Assembly: GCF_003368325.1 (NCBI RefSeq)
Contig: NZ_CP031466.1
Span: 1,612,001-1,676,000 of the forward strand
DNA length: 64,000 nt
Direction of reading: 5' to 3'
Source: Paraburkholderia caffeinilytica
GTDB lineage: Bacteria > Pseudomonadota > Gammaproteobacteria > Burkholderiales > Burkholderiaceae
A model generated the notes under the pieces. The model made no database searches and had not been told where the DNA came from. It saw only the letters and a list, made by a program, of their open reading frames with translations. Below, piece by piece: positions 41,844 through 52,068 of this stretch. A program made the position numbers and the translations under genes. The stretch's first letter is position 1, and each line of letters begins with the position of its first letter.

Positions 41844-43567
41844 GACGAGGCGCCTCCTGTGCTGCCGGTGCTGCCGTTGCTCTCACTGGCCGCGGCCGTG
41901 CGTGCCGCATCCTCTTCCTGCAACTTGCGCCACAGAATCTTGCCGCTGCCCGACTTGGGCAGCGACGCCACGAACTCGACGATGCGCGGCGCCTTGTAAG
42001 ACGCCATCTGTTCGCGCGACCAGTCGATGATCTCCTGCTCGGTGACCGTGCCGGCATGCGTCGCGGCGGGCACCACCAGCGCCTTGACGGTCTCGCCGCG
42101 CTTCGCGTCCTTCACGCCGATCACGCACACCTCGTGGATTGCGGGATGCCGGTACATGAGCGCCTCGACTTCCGCCGGCCACACCTTGTAACCCGACGCG
42201 TTGATCATGCGCTTGAGGCGATCGGTCATGAAAAAATACCCGTCCTCGTCGATATGGCCGAGGTCGCCGGTACGCAGAAAACGTTTGCCGTCGAGTTCGA
42301 TAAACGCTTCTTCAGTCGCCTTGGGATTGCGCCAGTAACCTTGCATCACCTGCGGCGCGTTGACGATGATCTCGCCTGTTTCGCCTTGCGCAAGTTCCTG
42401 CAGCGTGACGGGATCGATCACGCGCGAGTCCACGTCGAACACGGGAATGCCCAGGCATTGCGGCTTGGGCCGATGCGGTGGATTGATGTGCGTGCCGGCA
42501 ATCGTCTCCGACATGCCGTAGCCTTCGACGTAATCGAGTCCCGTCAGCGACTTGAGCTTTCTGGCAATCGCGTCCGGCATCGCCGCGCCGCCGCCGCGCG
42601 CGCCCGTCAGGCTCGACAGATCGTACTCGCCGAGCTTCGGGTTCGACAGAAAATCGACCATCATCGCCGTGATCGACTGCCACGCGGTCACGCGATATCT
42701 CTGCATGCATAACGCCGCCGCTTCCCGATCCCAGCGCGGCAACAGGACAATCGTGGCGCCGGAGAAGACCGCGCTGTTCATGCCGCCTTGCATGCCGGTC
42801 ACGTGAAAGAGCGGCAACACCGATAGATACACCCCGTCCGGCGGCGCCGAAAACCAGACACAGCCGCCAAGCAACGTGCTCATCACGCTGCGGTGCGTAT
42901 GCATGCAGCCCTTCGGCTTGCCGGTCGTGCCGGACGTGTACGGCATCACGCACAGATCGTCCGGACCCGTGGTGAGCGGACCCGGCGCGATGCGCCGTTC
43001 GAGCACCTCGCGCCACGGCGTGACGCCGGAGATATTGAAGGTCTTGCGCGGCGCCGCCACGAATTCCGGCACGGGAATCGGCGACGGCCGCTTCAGATAA
43101 TCGCTATACGTAGCGACGATTACGTGCTCGATACCCCGGCCAGGGCCGGCGCCGATCAAGGGCTCGACATTCGCGAACAGGCATTGCGGCGCGATGATCG
43201 TGGTCGCCCCGCTGTCCTCGACGTAATGCGCCAGTTCATCGCTCATGTTCATCGGATTGACCGGAACCACGACGGCGTTGGCACGCAGGATCGCGTAGTA
43301 AGCGATGATCCATTGCGGGCTGTTCTGCATGTAGAGCAGTACGCGGTCGCCCGCCTTGACGTGACATTCCTGCTGAAGAAATCCGGCGATGCGCTCGGTT
43401 TCGTCCTTGAACTCACCGAACGTAACCGGCGTGTCGTAGAAAACGATGAACGGCTTGTTGGGAAAGCGCGCCGCCGACACTTCGGCGTTATAGAAAATGT
43501 TGGTCTCGGGCAGCGTCAGATGCAGCGGCACTTGCGGTGGCCAATTCGGGTGATGGCGTTCGTTCAT
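41840..43567 (-). CDS. Acyl-CoA synthetase (AMP-dependent ligase) 2
   Basis: Second adenylate-forming ligase, 575 residues from the ATG at 43567, with AGGAGA five bases upstream. Motifs: M-P-Y-T-S-G-T-T-G-K-P-K-G (about 207-219), Y-G-M-S-E-T-I (A5), R-T-G-D-L-G-H-I-D, D-R-L-K-R-M-I-N-A-S-G-Y-K-V-W-P, and the terminal K in G-S-G-K-I-L-W-R-K. The W-P-A-E-V-E-A-L-M-Y segment resembles the medium/long-chain fatty acyl-CoA ligase group. The C-terminal 20 residues are low-complexity Ser/Gly/Thr. Having two different ligases in tandem suggests two acids, or an acid and its chain-shortened product. Confidence 0.88.
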   Translation of the reverse strand: MNERHHPNWPPQVPLHLTLPETNIFYNAEVSAARFPNKPFIVFYDTPVTFGEFKDETERIAGFLQQECHVKAGDRVLLYMQNSPQWIIAYYAILRANAVVVPVNPMNMSDELAHYVEDSGATTIIAPQCLFANVEPLIGAGPGRGIEHVIVATYSDYLKRPSPIPVPEFVAAPRKTFNISGVTPWREVLERRIAPGPLTTGPDDLCVMPYTSGTTGKPKGCMHTHRSVMSTLLGGCVWFSAPPDGVYLSVLPLFHVTGMQGGMNSAVFSGATIVLLPRWDREAAALCMQRYRVTAWQSITAMMVDFLSNPKLGEYDLSSLTGARGGGAAMPDAIARKLKSLTGLDYVEGYGMSETIAGTHINPPHRPKPQCLGIPVFDVDSRVIDPVTLQELAQGETGEIIVNAPQVMQGYWRNPKATEEAFIELDGKRFLRTGDLGHIDEDGYFFMTDRLKRMINASGYKVWPAEVEALMYRHPAIHEVCVIGVKDAKRGETVKALVVPAATHAGTVTEQEIIDWSREQMASYKAPRIVEFVASLPKSGSGKILWRKLQEEDAARTAAASESNGSTGSTGGASS

Positions 43568-43681
43568 CGGCGTCTCCTGCCTTGCTGTCTGTGCGCGTTT
43601 CACACGGATGGTGCGCGCTTCGTTGACGTCCGCCGAGTGACGGACAGGGTTGGCACTGCGTCGCGCCTCGGGACCCGCCAA

Positions 43682-44455
43682 TCAGATAATGATCGAGCCG
43701 CCGTCCACCGCGAAATACTGGCCCGTGATGTGACGCGACGCTTCGCTCGCGAGGAACACGACCGGGCCTTTGAGATCCTCGTCGCCGCCGAGACGCTGCA
43801 AAGGTGTGCGCGAGACGACGGTGTCTTCGAGCTTGTCGAGCAGGCCGGCCGACATCTTCGACGGAAAAAAGCCCGGGCAGATCGCGTTGACGTTGATGTT
43901 GTACTTGCCCCATTCCCCCGCGAGCGCGCGCGTGAAGTTGATCGCAGCGGCCTTGGACGTGTTGTACGCAATCGCGTTCATGCCAGCCGGCGAACCCTTC
44001 AGGCCTGCCACCGACGCGATGTTGATGATCTTGCCCGCACGGCGCGGGATCATGCTGCGCTTGCCGACTTCGCGCGCGACGAAAAACGGTGCGTTGACGT
44101 TCAGGTTCATCACCTTGTGCCACGCTTCGTCGGGGTAGTCCTCGGCGGGTGCGCCCCATGTCGCGCCCGCGTTGTTCACGAGAATGTCGATGCAGCCATG
44201 CAGGCCGAGCACTTCATCCACGAGACCGGGGATGCCCTCGAAACGCTGCAGATCGTTGACGACCGTCTGCACCTCGATACCCCTGCTTTGCAGATGCGTT
44301 TTCGCCTCGGCGAGTTCGTCGGCCTTGCGCGCGGTGATCGCCACGCGGCAGCCCATTTCTCCCAATGCCTCGGCCATTTGCAGGCCCAGCCCGCGAGACC
44401 CTCCCGTGATCAGTGCAACCTTGCCGTCCAGTTGAAACAGGTCTTTCACAGACAT
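43682..44455 (-). CDS. Short-chain dehydrogenase/reductase, first gene of ligase operon
   Basis: A 257-residue classical SDR starting M-S-V-K-D-L-F-Q-L-D-G-K-V-A-L-I-T-G-G. Cofactor loop T-G-G-S-R-G-L-G (about 16-23), an A-R-K after the second strand that predicts NADP, N-N-A-G (about 91-94), and catalytic Y-N-T-S-K (about 166-170). I-C-P-G-F-F-P-S-K and the Q-Y-F-A-V-D-G-G end put it among 3-oxoacyl and gluconate-5-dehydrogenase-like reductases. G-G-A-G-G-A-G lies just before the start. It has a recognisable promoter with an operator palindrome, and 114 bases separate it from ligase 2. Confidence 0.85.
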   Translation of the reverse strand: MSVKDLFQLDGKVALITGGSRGLGLQMAEALGEMGCRVAITARKADELAEAKTHLQSRGIEVQTVVNDLQRFEGIPGLVDEVLGLHGCIDILVNNAGATWGAPAEDYPDEAWHKVMNLNVNAPFFVAREVGKRSMIPRRAGKIINIASVAGLKGSPAGMNAIAYNTSKAAAINFTRALAGEWGKYNINVNAICPGFFPSKMSAGLLDKLEDTVVSRTPLQRLGGDEDLKGPVVFLASEASRHITGQYFAVDGGSIII

Positions 44456-44477
44456 TACGACGCTCCTCCAAGTTGTT

Positions 44478-44541
44478 CTGCAATGCAGACTTCTATTCCA
44501 GATTTTTCGACCATCATACGTGCCGAAATTCGGCGTGTAAA
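44478..44541 (-). promoter_or_regulatory. Promoter and operators of the SDR-ligase operon
   Basis: Leftward sigma-70 promoter: TTTACA (complement of 44536-44541), 17-base spacer, TATGAT (complement of 44513-44518). The spacer contains GCCGAA-A-TTCGGC (44522-44534), a perfect inverted repeat. CTGCAATGCAG (44478-44488) lies about 24 bases downstream of the -10 box, where a bound protein would block initiation. AGTTGTTCTGCA is found both at 44471-44482 and at 44678-44689, the latter 31 bases before the acyl-CoA dehydrogenase start. Confidence 0.65.
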
Positions 44542-44720
44542 TAAAAGCACGCTCATTCACTTTTGATTTAAACTGACATGCATCGCCGATGGGCGGGTCA
44601 TCGGGACTAACCCGAATACCGCACTTTTCAATCGGGCCGCGTCTATGCGATTTCGCGGGTTTTCGCGCGTTTCGCGTAGTTGTTCTGCATAGCGGCTCAC
44701 CTTTGGACGGGTCTTCTCCC

Positions 44721-46526
<1,806 letters not shown>

Positions 46527-46548
46527 GCGCTGCCGCTCAATGCGGCTT

Positions 46549-46584
46549 TCAACGCGGCGTTCGACGCGGCGTTCGACGTGGCTA
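46549..46584. repeat. 12-bp tandem repeat between acyl-CoA dehydrogenase and IclR genes
   Basis: TCAACGCGGCGT, TCGACGCGGCGT and TCGACGTGGCTA follow one another at 46549, 46561 and 46573. It sits in the 88-base gap between convergent genes. TGCCGCTCAATGCG and CACCGCTCAATGCG also recur around it. Confidence 0.7.
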
Positions 46585-46614
46585 TCGGCGCCGCTTGATA
46601 CCACCCGGCACCGC

Positions 46615-47508
46615 TCAATGCGACAGTGCGGTTTCCAGTTGCGTCACCACGTCGATCAGGCGTGGCCGCACTTCTTCGAGCAGGAATTGCTTCGAGAGCC
46701 TGAACGAAGGTCCGCCGACATTGATCGCCATGACGGGCAGCTCGCCACCCGGCTGGAAAGCACGCGCGATGCCGTTCACCTCTTTCTGCCAGTCCCCGAA
46801 TGACGTCGCCACGCCGAGCGTGCGGTAATCCTCGAGCGCATTCTCAATGCCGCGGCGGGTTCTCGGCCAGCTCACGTGATCGAGTTCGCGCACCTGTTCC
46901 ATGAAGCTGAGACGGTCGTGTTCTGGGATCGCCGCGAGCCAGGCGCGGCCAATCGCCGACGTGGCGACCGGGATACGCGAACCGACGTCCAGCGTCAGCG
47001 TGAGCGCAACCGAGGCCCGGCAATTTTCCACATAGATCATCGAGAGCCGGTCGCGCGTACCCAACGAAACGGTTGCGCCGACAACATCGGCCAACTCCTG
47101 CATCACCGGCCGGGCGATCTTGCGGACATCGAGCCGCGCGAGCATCGCGCTGCCCAGCGCAAGCGAGGCCGTGCCAAGGCGGTACTTGCCGCTCTCTTTC
47201 AAATGAATCAGATAGCCGAGCAGCGTCAGCGTATGCGTCAGACGCGATACCGTCGACTTCGGCAGCCTGCAGCGCAATGCGAGTTCCTGATTGCTCAGCG
47301 ATTTGTCGCCCGAGCGAAAACACGCCAGCACCTCGAGCCCGCGCGCGAGTGCCGTGACGAAATGCCGGTCGTCCTTATGCGCCTCGTGCGCCGTCCGGCT
47401 CGCGAGGACCGGATTCGCGCCGGCCGACGCAGCGAGTGTTGGCGCACCGTCTGCCGCGCTCGGGGCCTCGACCGGATGACCGATCGGGCTGTGATTGGCT
47501 TTGCTCAA
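46615..47508 (-). CDS. IclR family transcriptional regulator
   Basis: A 297-residue IclR protein with an unusually long, Ala/Ser-rich N-terminal tail of about 45 residues. The winged helix-turn-helix runs from F-V-T-A-L-A-R-G-L-E-V-L-A-C-F to about residue 110 (L-S-N-Q-E-L-A-L-R-C-R-L-P-K-S-T-V-S-R-L). The GAF-like ligand domain (about 125-290) has the family's A-T-S-A-I-G-R-A-W-L-A and F-Q-P-G-G-E-L-P-V-M-A-I-N-V-G-G-P. It converges on the acyl-CoA dehydrogenase and is the only regulator in the importer/ligase block, so it is the natural candidate to bind the CTGCAWTGCAG palindromes; that is inference. Confidence 0.85.
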   Translation of the reverse strand: MSKANHSPIGHPVEAPSAADGAPTLAASAGANPVLASRTAHEAHKDDRHFVTALARGLEVLACFRSGDKSLSNQELALRCRLPKSTVSRLTHTLTLLGYLIHLKESGKYRLGTASLALGSAMLARLDVRKIARPVMQELADVVGATVSLGTRDRLSMIYVENCRASVALTLTLDVGSRIPVATSAIGRAWLAAIPEHDRLSFMEQVRELDHVSWPRTRRGIENALEDYRTLGVATSFGDWQKEVNGIARAFQPGGELPVMAINVGGPSFRLSKQFLLEEVRPRLIDVVTQLETALSH

Positions 47509-47830
47509 AATGAAACGCGCTCCCGCGAAACGTCACCATCTGAAGGACAAACCATCGCCCCGATCGGGGGCGATCCGGGCTGCGGAATTATAGTCCGGAG
47601 TATCGGCGCCCACGAAATCGCGCAAGGATGGCGCGCGCTTGCGACATGGCGCACGGTCAGTTTTTTCAACGCTCGCGCGTTTGCTGGAGTATTGTTTAAG
47701 CGCGCTGGGAGCTTCACGACGTCAGTCTTCTACAAGACTGGAGGCTCCATGCGAGCGGCAAAGCGCTTGCTGGCGCGTGGCTTTTTGCATGCAACGATGC
47801 GAAATCAACTTTTCGAGGAATGGAGAAAAC
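47509..47830. other. Divergent gap between IclR and BON-domain genes
   Basis: A 322-base region with no supported gene. CGGA-ATTATAG-TCCG (47583-47597) is a short inverted repeat that could be part of the IclR gene's own control. TTGTTTAAG-like AT-rich sequence near 47690 may be the BON gene promoter. Confidence 0.45.
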
Positions 47831-48205
47831 GTGAAAACACTCAATCTATTGAAGGCGCTCGGCATCGCATTGTGTGTGGCGACTGCGTCCAGCGCCTATG
47901 CCCAGTCGAGCGACGCCATGGCGGCCTCGGGCACCATGGCGGCGCCGGCTCAAAATACGAAGGCGATGAAGAGCACGGACCGCAAGTTGGGTCTGGCCGT
48001 GCGCAAGGCTCTGGCGAAAGCGCAGGGTTTTGACGTGTCGAACGTGTTTGTCCGGGCGCGTGGCGGTGCGGTGACGTTGACCGGCACGGTGCCCGATGGA
48101 GCGCAGATCCCGCAAGCGGAGCAAGTCGCCAAGGGCGTGGCAGGCGTGACCTCGGTGAACAACAAGCTGACGCTCGGCACGCAAGGTGGCGGCGGCGGAG
48201 GTTGA
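47831..48205 (+). CDS. Exported BON-domain protein
   Basis: A 124-residue periplasmic protein starting with GTG (GGAG six bases before). Signal peptide about 24 residues cut at S-S-A-Y-A-Q. Residues about 50-115 form one BON domain: K-L-G-L-A-V-R-K-A-L-A-K-A-Q-G, then V-T-L-T-G-T-V-P-D-G-A-Q-I-P-Q-A-E-Q-V-A-K-G-V-A-G-V-T-S-V-N-N-K-L. OsmY-like proteins with such domains bind phospholipid surfaces and are induced by osmotic or envelope stress. It ends in a run of six glycines. Transcribed alone. Confidence 0.85.
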   Translation: MKTLNLLKALGIALCVATASSAYAQSSDAMAASGTMAAPAQNTKAMKSTDRKLGLAVRKALAKAQGFDVSNVFVRARGGAVTLTGTVPDGAQIPQAEQVAKGVAGVTSVNNKLTLGTQGGGGGG

Positions 48206-48300
48206 TTGCGCCTCGTGATCGATCAATGACGAGCGGTTGTGATGGGCCGCGCCGCACGAGCTAATTTGCGGTGCGGCCTGTCGTCCTGATGACGTGCGGG

Positions 48301-49458
48301 TTATGCCCGCACGAGTCCCGTCATCGGACGTATGCTCGCGGTCTGGCCGAATAGCGTGGCGGCCGTGCGCTGCGGATCGAGTCCGAGGCTTTCGCTTGCG
48401 GCGCCGGCGATCAATGCGTCCAGCGACATCGTCGGCTTGAGGTCGCGCGCTTCGTAGAGGTCGCCCGGTTTCAGGCCAGGCCAGTCGGCGAGCACGCGTC
48501 CGCCCGCCACCGCGCCACCCAGCACCATCGCCACCGAGCCGGTGCCATGATCGGTGCCCCCCGTGCCGTTGGCAGCGGCGGTTCTGCCGAATTCGGTCGC
48601 CACCACCACGGTGGTCTTATTCCACAACGGGCCCATGCCGTCGCGCAATGCCGCCAGCATCGTGTCGAGCGCTTTCAGCTGATTGGCGAGGCGCGCGTTT
48701 TGCGCGGTGTGGGTGTCCCAGCCAGCGGTTTCGATCATCGCAATACGCGGGCCGTCGTCGCGCGACAGAAAGCCGGCGGCGAGCTTGCCGAGGCTCGCCG
48801 GGTCCTGACGCGCTCCGGCGTCGCCCGCGAGTCCGCGCGCCGTCATGGCCGACTCCCATAACGGCCGCAATTGCGCGTCCTGGTCGTACAGTTGCGAGAC
48901 CCGCATGAGCAGGTCGTCAGGCGCCTGCGGCAAGCCCGAAGGCGCGTACGAGGTCACCGGCGCGTTGCCGCGCAGCGCCATCGGCACGGTCGGTGCGAAG
49001 GCGATCGCGTTCTCGCGCGTAGTGGGCATGGATGCGACGAGCCGGTTGAGCCAGCCGTCCTTCATCTGATACGGCGAGGCGCCGCCAGTCTCCAGTACGT
49101 TCTGCCCGTCGAAGTGCGAGCGGTCACGATACGGCGACGCCACCGCGTGGACGAACAGCGCTTGACGATCCGCGTACATCGCAGCAGTCTGCACGAGCGC
49201 GGGATGCAGCGCGAAGGTGCCGTCGAGCCGGGTCGCCGTGGCTGCATCGATCGCAAGCGCACCGCGCAATGTCGCATAGGCGGGTTCGGCGTACGGCACG
49301 ACGATGTTCAGGCCGTCGGCCGCACCGCGCTGGATCACGAACACGAAACGGCGGTCCGTGGCGACGCTGGCGAACGCGATCCGCGGCGACACGAGAATCG
49401 CGCCCGCGCCGGTCGCGGCCATGCTCAGAAACTTGCGGCGTGAAAACATGGCGTTCAT
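48301..49458 (-). CDS. DUF1501 exported protein (sulfatase-like fold)
   Basis: A 385-residue protein with a twin-arginine signal: S-R-R-K-F-L-S-M-A-A (about 6-15) and a hydrophobic core ending near A-F-A-S. The mature part belongs to DUF1501, distantly related to the alkaline phosphatase/sulfatase superfamily: F-V-F-V-I-Q-R-G-A-A-D-G-L-N at the start, S-H-F-D-G-Q-N (about 117-123), G-W-D-T-H and T-E-F-G-R-T, which supply possible metal ligands. The activity of this family is not established. Start ATG overlaps the stop of the DUF1800 gene by four bases. The constant pairing with DUF1800 suggests that the two act together. Confidence 0.85.
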   Translation of the reverse strand: MNAMFSRRKFLSMAATGAGAILVSPRIAFASVATDRRFVFVIQRGAADGLNIVVPYAEPAYATLRGALAIDAATATRLDGTFALHPALVQTAAMYADRQALFVHAVASPYRDRSHFDGQNVLETGGASPYQMKDGWLNRLVASMPTTRENAIAFAPTVPMALRGNAPVTSYAPSGLPQAPDDLLMRVSQLYDQDAQLRPLWESAMTARGLAGDAGARQDPASLGKLAAGFLSRDDGPRIAMIETAGWDTHTAQNARLANQLKALDTMLAALRDGMGPLWNKTTVVVATEFGRTAAANGTGGTDHGTGSVAMVLGGAVAGGRVLADWPGLKPGDLYEARDLKPTMSLDALIAGAASESLGLDPQRTAATLFGQTASIRPMTGLVRA

Positions 49459-51035
49459 CTCCGTTGAAAATCCGGCGAGACCAACAGCAGCGCGATCGCC
49501 GTCGATGCGCTTTCGGCACGCGACACGGCCGCGGCAGTCGGCGCACTGAGCGAGCCGGCCAGCAAGGTCTGGCCGAGCGAGCGCGCATCGAGCCGGTCGC
49601 CGACACGCGCGGCGAAGCGCTGTGCCACTTCGACCCGGCGCACGAGCGCATCGGGCGCCGCCCAGCTCGCGGCAATATCGTCGTAGCCCGCGGGCGAGCC
49701 CGGCCGCCAGACAGGCTGGCCGAGTTGCGTCAGGATGGGAGCGGCCTGCAGGTTGCCGAGATCCTGCCAGCCGAGCCCGCGCATCGAAGAAATGGTCCAT
49801 TCCCACGGCGTCTTGAACTTCACGGCTGTCGGCGACCACGCCTGCGGCATGTCGAGCAGCGTCCGGTACACAGTCGGCAGATCGCCGCCGCTGCGCGCGA
49901 ATGCGCTTGCCAGCCGTTCGCTCACCTCAGGCGGCGGATTGTCCGCGACGAAGTGACGGGCGAGCTTGCCGCCGATGTGCCGCGCGGTCGCGGGCGCACT
50001 CGCGAGGTCGTGCAGGATCGCCAGCGCCTGCCCTTCTCCCGGCTGATCATAGCGGCGGCCCATGATGGTTCGCGAGCCCGGCTCGTGCAGCGCGACGCGA
50101 AACACGAAGGTGCCTGGGGCGGCGTTCGGCAGCTGAGCCGGCCCGCGCAGGTTGCCCGCATTGCCAGGATTGCCAGGATTGCCAGGATTGCCAGGATTGC
50201 CGGCGAGGCTCCAGCCGGTCAGTGCGCGGGCGAATTCGGTGACGTCGTCCTGGCTATAGCCGCTGCGTACGCCGAGCGTGTGCAGCTCCATGATTTCGCG
50301 CGCGAGGTTCTCGTTCAGACCGCGTTTGACGTTCGGATTGCGCGCTGCGGCGCGCATGGCCGCCATGCTGTCCGGCCCGACCGAGCGCGTCTGGTCGAGA
50401 AACAACTGCATGGCCGGATGACGTTCGACTGCGACCAGCATGTCTTCGAAACGACCGAGCACGTGCGGGCGGATTGCTTCCGCTTCGAATGAACCGGCCA
50501 GTGCCGCGACGGCGGGCTTTTCCGTGGATACCGCGAAGTGGTTCGCCCAGAAATGAACCAGCCGCTCGATGAAAGGCGTCTGCGTGGTCAGTGCGCTTGC
50601 GACCCGCGCGTTCACGGAGGAACGGTAGATGTCGAGAATTTCGCCGCGCAATGCTTTTCGTTCGGCTTGCTTAGCAGTTTGGGCGGCGGTTTCTGTTGCG
50701 CCTTGCACGGCGGTTTGCGTGCCGGCTTGTCCATTGGTTTGCGGGTTGACCTCCGCATTCGCCTGATTGGCGGCTGCGCCTTCGCTGACGTTCCGCTGGT
50801 TCTGCTGGTTCTGCTGGTTCAGTTGATTCAGCTGCATGCGCTGCTGCGCCAGTTCGCCGGACAGGGCCACCGAATCGGGTTGGCTCGCCCACGCGGCAGG
50901 CCGCGGCTGATACTGTTCGAACTGCGCGAGCAGCCACTCCTTCGGGTCGGCGGGCGGCGTGTCGCCGGCACGCGCGCCAAGACCGAAACGGTTCAGCGCA
51001 ATCGCCGCCGCATTCTGGTTCGGTGATGTGGCCAT
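49455..51035 (-). CDS. DUF1800 family protein with in-frame 9-bp repeat tracts
   Basis: A 526-residue DUF1800 protein (A-L-N-R-F-G-L-G-A-R-A-G start, R-L-V-H-F-W-A-N-H-F-A-V-S and N-E-N-L-A-R-E-I-M-E-L-H-T-L-G-V are family landmarks). No cleavable signal peptide is obvious, though its partner is exported. Two low-complexity inserts interrupt the domain: a Gln/Asn-rich run about residues 65-90, and a (G-N-P)n run about residues 282-297, encoded by a 9-bp tandem repeat. Function of the family is unknown. It lies 74 bases downstream of the ECF sigma operon and is probably the first gene of its own unit with DUF1501. Confidence 0.85.
   Translation of the reverse strand: MATSPNQNAAAIALNRFGLGARAGDTPPADPKEWLLAQFEQYQPRPAAWASQPDSVALSGELAQQRMQLNQLNQQNQQNQRNVSEGAAANQANAEVNPQTNGQAGTQTAVQGATETAAQTAKQAERKALRGEILDIYRSSVNARVASALTTQTPFIERLVHFWANHFAVSTEKPAVAALAGSFEAEAIRPHVLGRFEDMLVAVERHPAMQLFLDQTRSVGPDSMAAMRAAARNPNVKRGLNENLAREIMELHTLGVRSGYSQDDVTEFARALTGWSLAGNPGNPGNPGNPGNAGNLRGPAQLPNAAPGTFVFRVALHEPGSRTIMGRRYDQPGEGQALAILHDLASAPATARHIGGKLARHFVADNPPPEVSERLASAFARSGGDLPTVYRTLLDMPQAWSPTAVKFKTPWEWTISSMRGLGWQDLGNLQAAPILTQLGQPVWRPGSPAGYDDIAASWAAPDALVRRVEVAQRFAARVGDRLDARSLGQTLLAGSLSAPTAAAVSRAESASTAIALLLVSPDFQRR
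50160..50204. repeat. 9-bp tandem repeat inside the DUF1800 gene
   Basis: ATTGCCAGG occurs four times in a row and then with two changes, encoding Gly-Asn-Pro units on the minus strand. Changes in copy number would keep the frame. A second tract with a CTGGTTCTG unit at about 50795-50830 encodes Gln/Asn. Confidence 0.85.
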
Positions 51036-51109
51036 ACCATCCTCTTCGGCGTTGGATATTTCTTTAAACGACCGCCACGATCAAATCCGTCGCCAGCGCC
51101 GAGAAGTTT

Positions 51110-51643
51110 TTATTCGCCCGACGCCGCACTCGAAGCGTCACTCGCGGCCGGCTTCGGCGGCTTGTTCGCATTGGCCACCGACTGCGGTTCGCGCCACTGT
51201 CCGCGCAGCTTCAGGCTGTCGGCGAATTCGACGCGCTCCTCGGGCGACAGCGTCGCCGCAAAATCCGCCACGCCGCCTTCCACTTGCGCGCGCAAACTGC
51301 TGTCCGCCGCTCGCGTGCGGGCGAGCGCCTCGTCCAGTGCCGCGCGATCGAATTGCGGCGCGGCCAGCAGACGCAATACGTCGTGACGCCCCTCACGGCC
51401 ATCGCGGGCAAATTGCTTGCCTTCGCGGCGCGCATTCTTCAAGGCATCGATGAAGGCCTTCTGACGCTCGGCCGGCAGCGTGTCGGCGGCGAAGCGCAGC
51501 GCCGTGCGTTGCTGCGCCAGCACCGTGGTGGTCGCGCCATGCGCCGCAAACCATTGATAAGCCCCTCCGACAATCGCGCCCAGCAGAAACACGTTGAGCA
51601 CCAGCGAAGCCACCAGCACGATTTTCCACGACCGGCCGTTCAT
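51110..51643 (-). CDS. Membrane-anchored periplasmic sensor-like protein (heavy-metal resistance/CnrX-like)
   Basis: A 177-residue protein with one N-terminal membrane helix (residues about 6-28, W-K-I-V-L-V-A-S-L-V-L-N-V-F-L-L-G-A-I-V-G-G) and a helical periplasmic domain of the Metal_resist type: L-P-A-E-R-Q-K-A-F-I-D-A-L, then L-S-P-E-E-R-V-E-F-A-D-S-L. Such proteins (CnrX, ZraP relatives) tune a sigma/anti-sigma pair. No Met/His/Cys metal-binding cluster as in CnrX is evident, so the signal may not be a metal. Coupled by a 4-base ATGA overlap to the anti-sigma gene. Confidence 0.75.
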   Translation of the reverse strand: MNGRSWKIVLVASLVLNVFLLGAIVGGAYQWFAAHGATTTVLAQQRTALRFAADTLPAERQKAFIDALKNARREGKQFARDGREGRHDVLRLLAAPQFDRAALDEALARTRAADSSLRAQVEGGVADFAATLSPEERVEFADSLKLRGQWREPQSVANANKPPKPAASDASSAASGE

Positions 51644-52068
51644 TCGCCGCTCCAATCGGCGGATGAACCACCGAAGCTCGAAGTTAAATAAGAAAACTCG
51701 TGCACTTGTGGAACCGTCCCCGTCAAAACAAAGAACGAAACCGCAAAAGCGCCGGCCACCCCACCCAGCGCCCCCAGCACGCCGACGCCGGCCACCGCCG
51801 CGCCCGACCACCACCATTTCCGGCGCGGTGCGCCCGGCTGCCGCACCGGAGCGCTGCCGACGATGCGCTGCTGCAACGCCACGCCCGGCGGATCGACCTT
51901 GTCGGCGGCCAGCCATGCATCGATGCCGGCCGCGTCGGCCAGCGCCGCATCCGCCTCGGCACGATGCGCCGCGGCCCAGGCCTCGGCCGCAGCGCGCTCC
52001 TGTTGCGGCCAGCGGCGCGGATCGGCGCCGTAGGCGTCGACGATCTGAAGGAATCTTTCGGGCGTCAT
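51640..52068 (-). CDS. Anti-sigma factor-like single-span membrane protein
   Basis: A 142-residue protein with a helical cytoplasmic N-terminal domain (residues 1-80, E-R-F-L-Q-I-V-D-A-Y-G-A-D-P-R-R-W-P), one membrane helix (86-116, starting W-W-W-S-G-A-A-V-A-G) and a short outer tail. Size, topology and position between an ECF sigma gene and a periplasmic protein identify it as the membrane inhibitor of the sigma factor. There is no zinc-binding H-x-x-x-C-x-x-C motif, so it is not a ZAS-type anti-sigma. Starts within the sigma gene (4-base overlap). Confidence 0.75.
   Translation of the reverse strand: MTPERFLQIVDAYGADPRRWPQQERAAAEAWAAAHRAEADAALADAAGIDAWLAADKVDPPGVALQQRIVGSAPVRQPGAPRRKWWWSGAAVAGVGVLGALGGVAGAFAVSFFVLTGTVPQVHEFSYLTSSFGGSSADWSGE

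Noticed and set aside
50160..50204. CRISPR-like array
   Set aside because: The 9-bp units are contiguous without spacers and lie in a coding frame.
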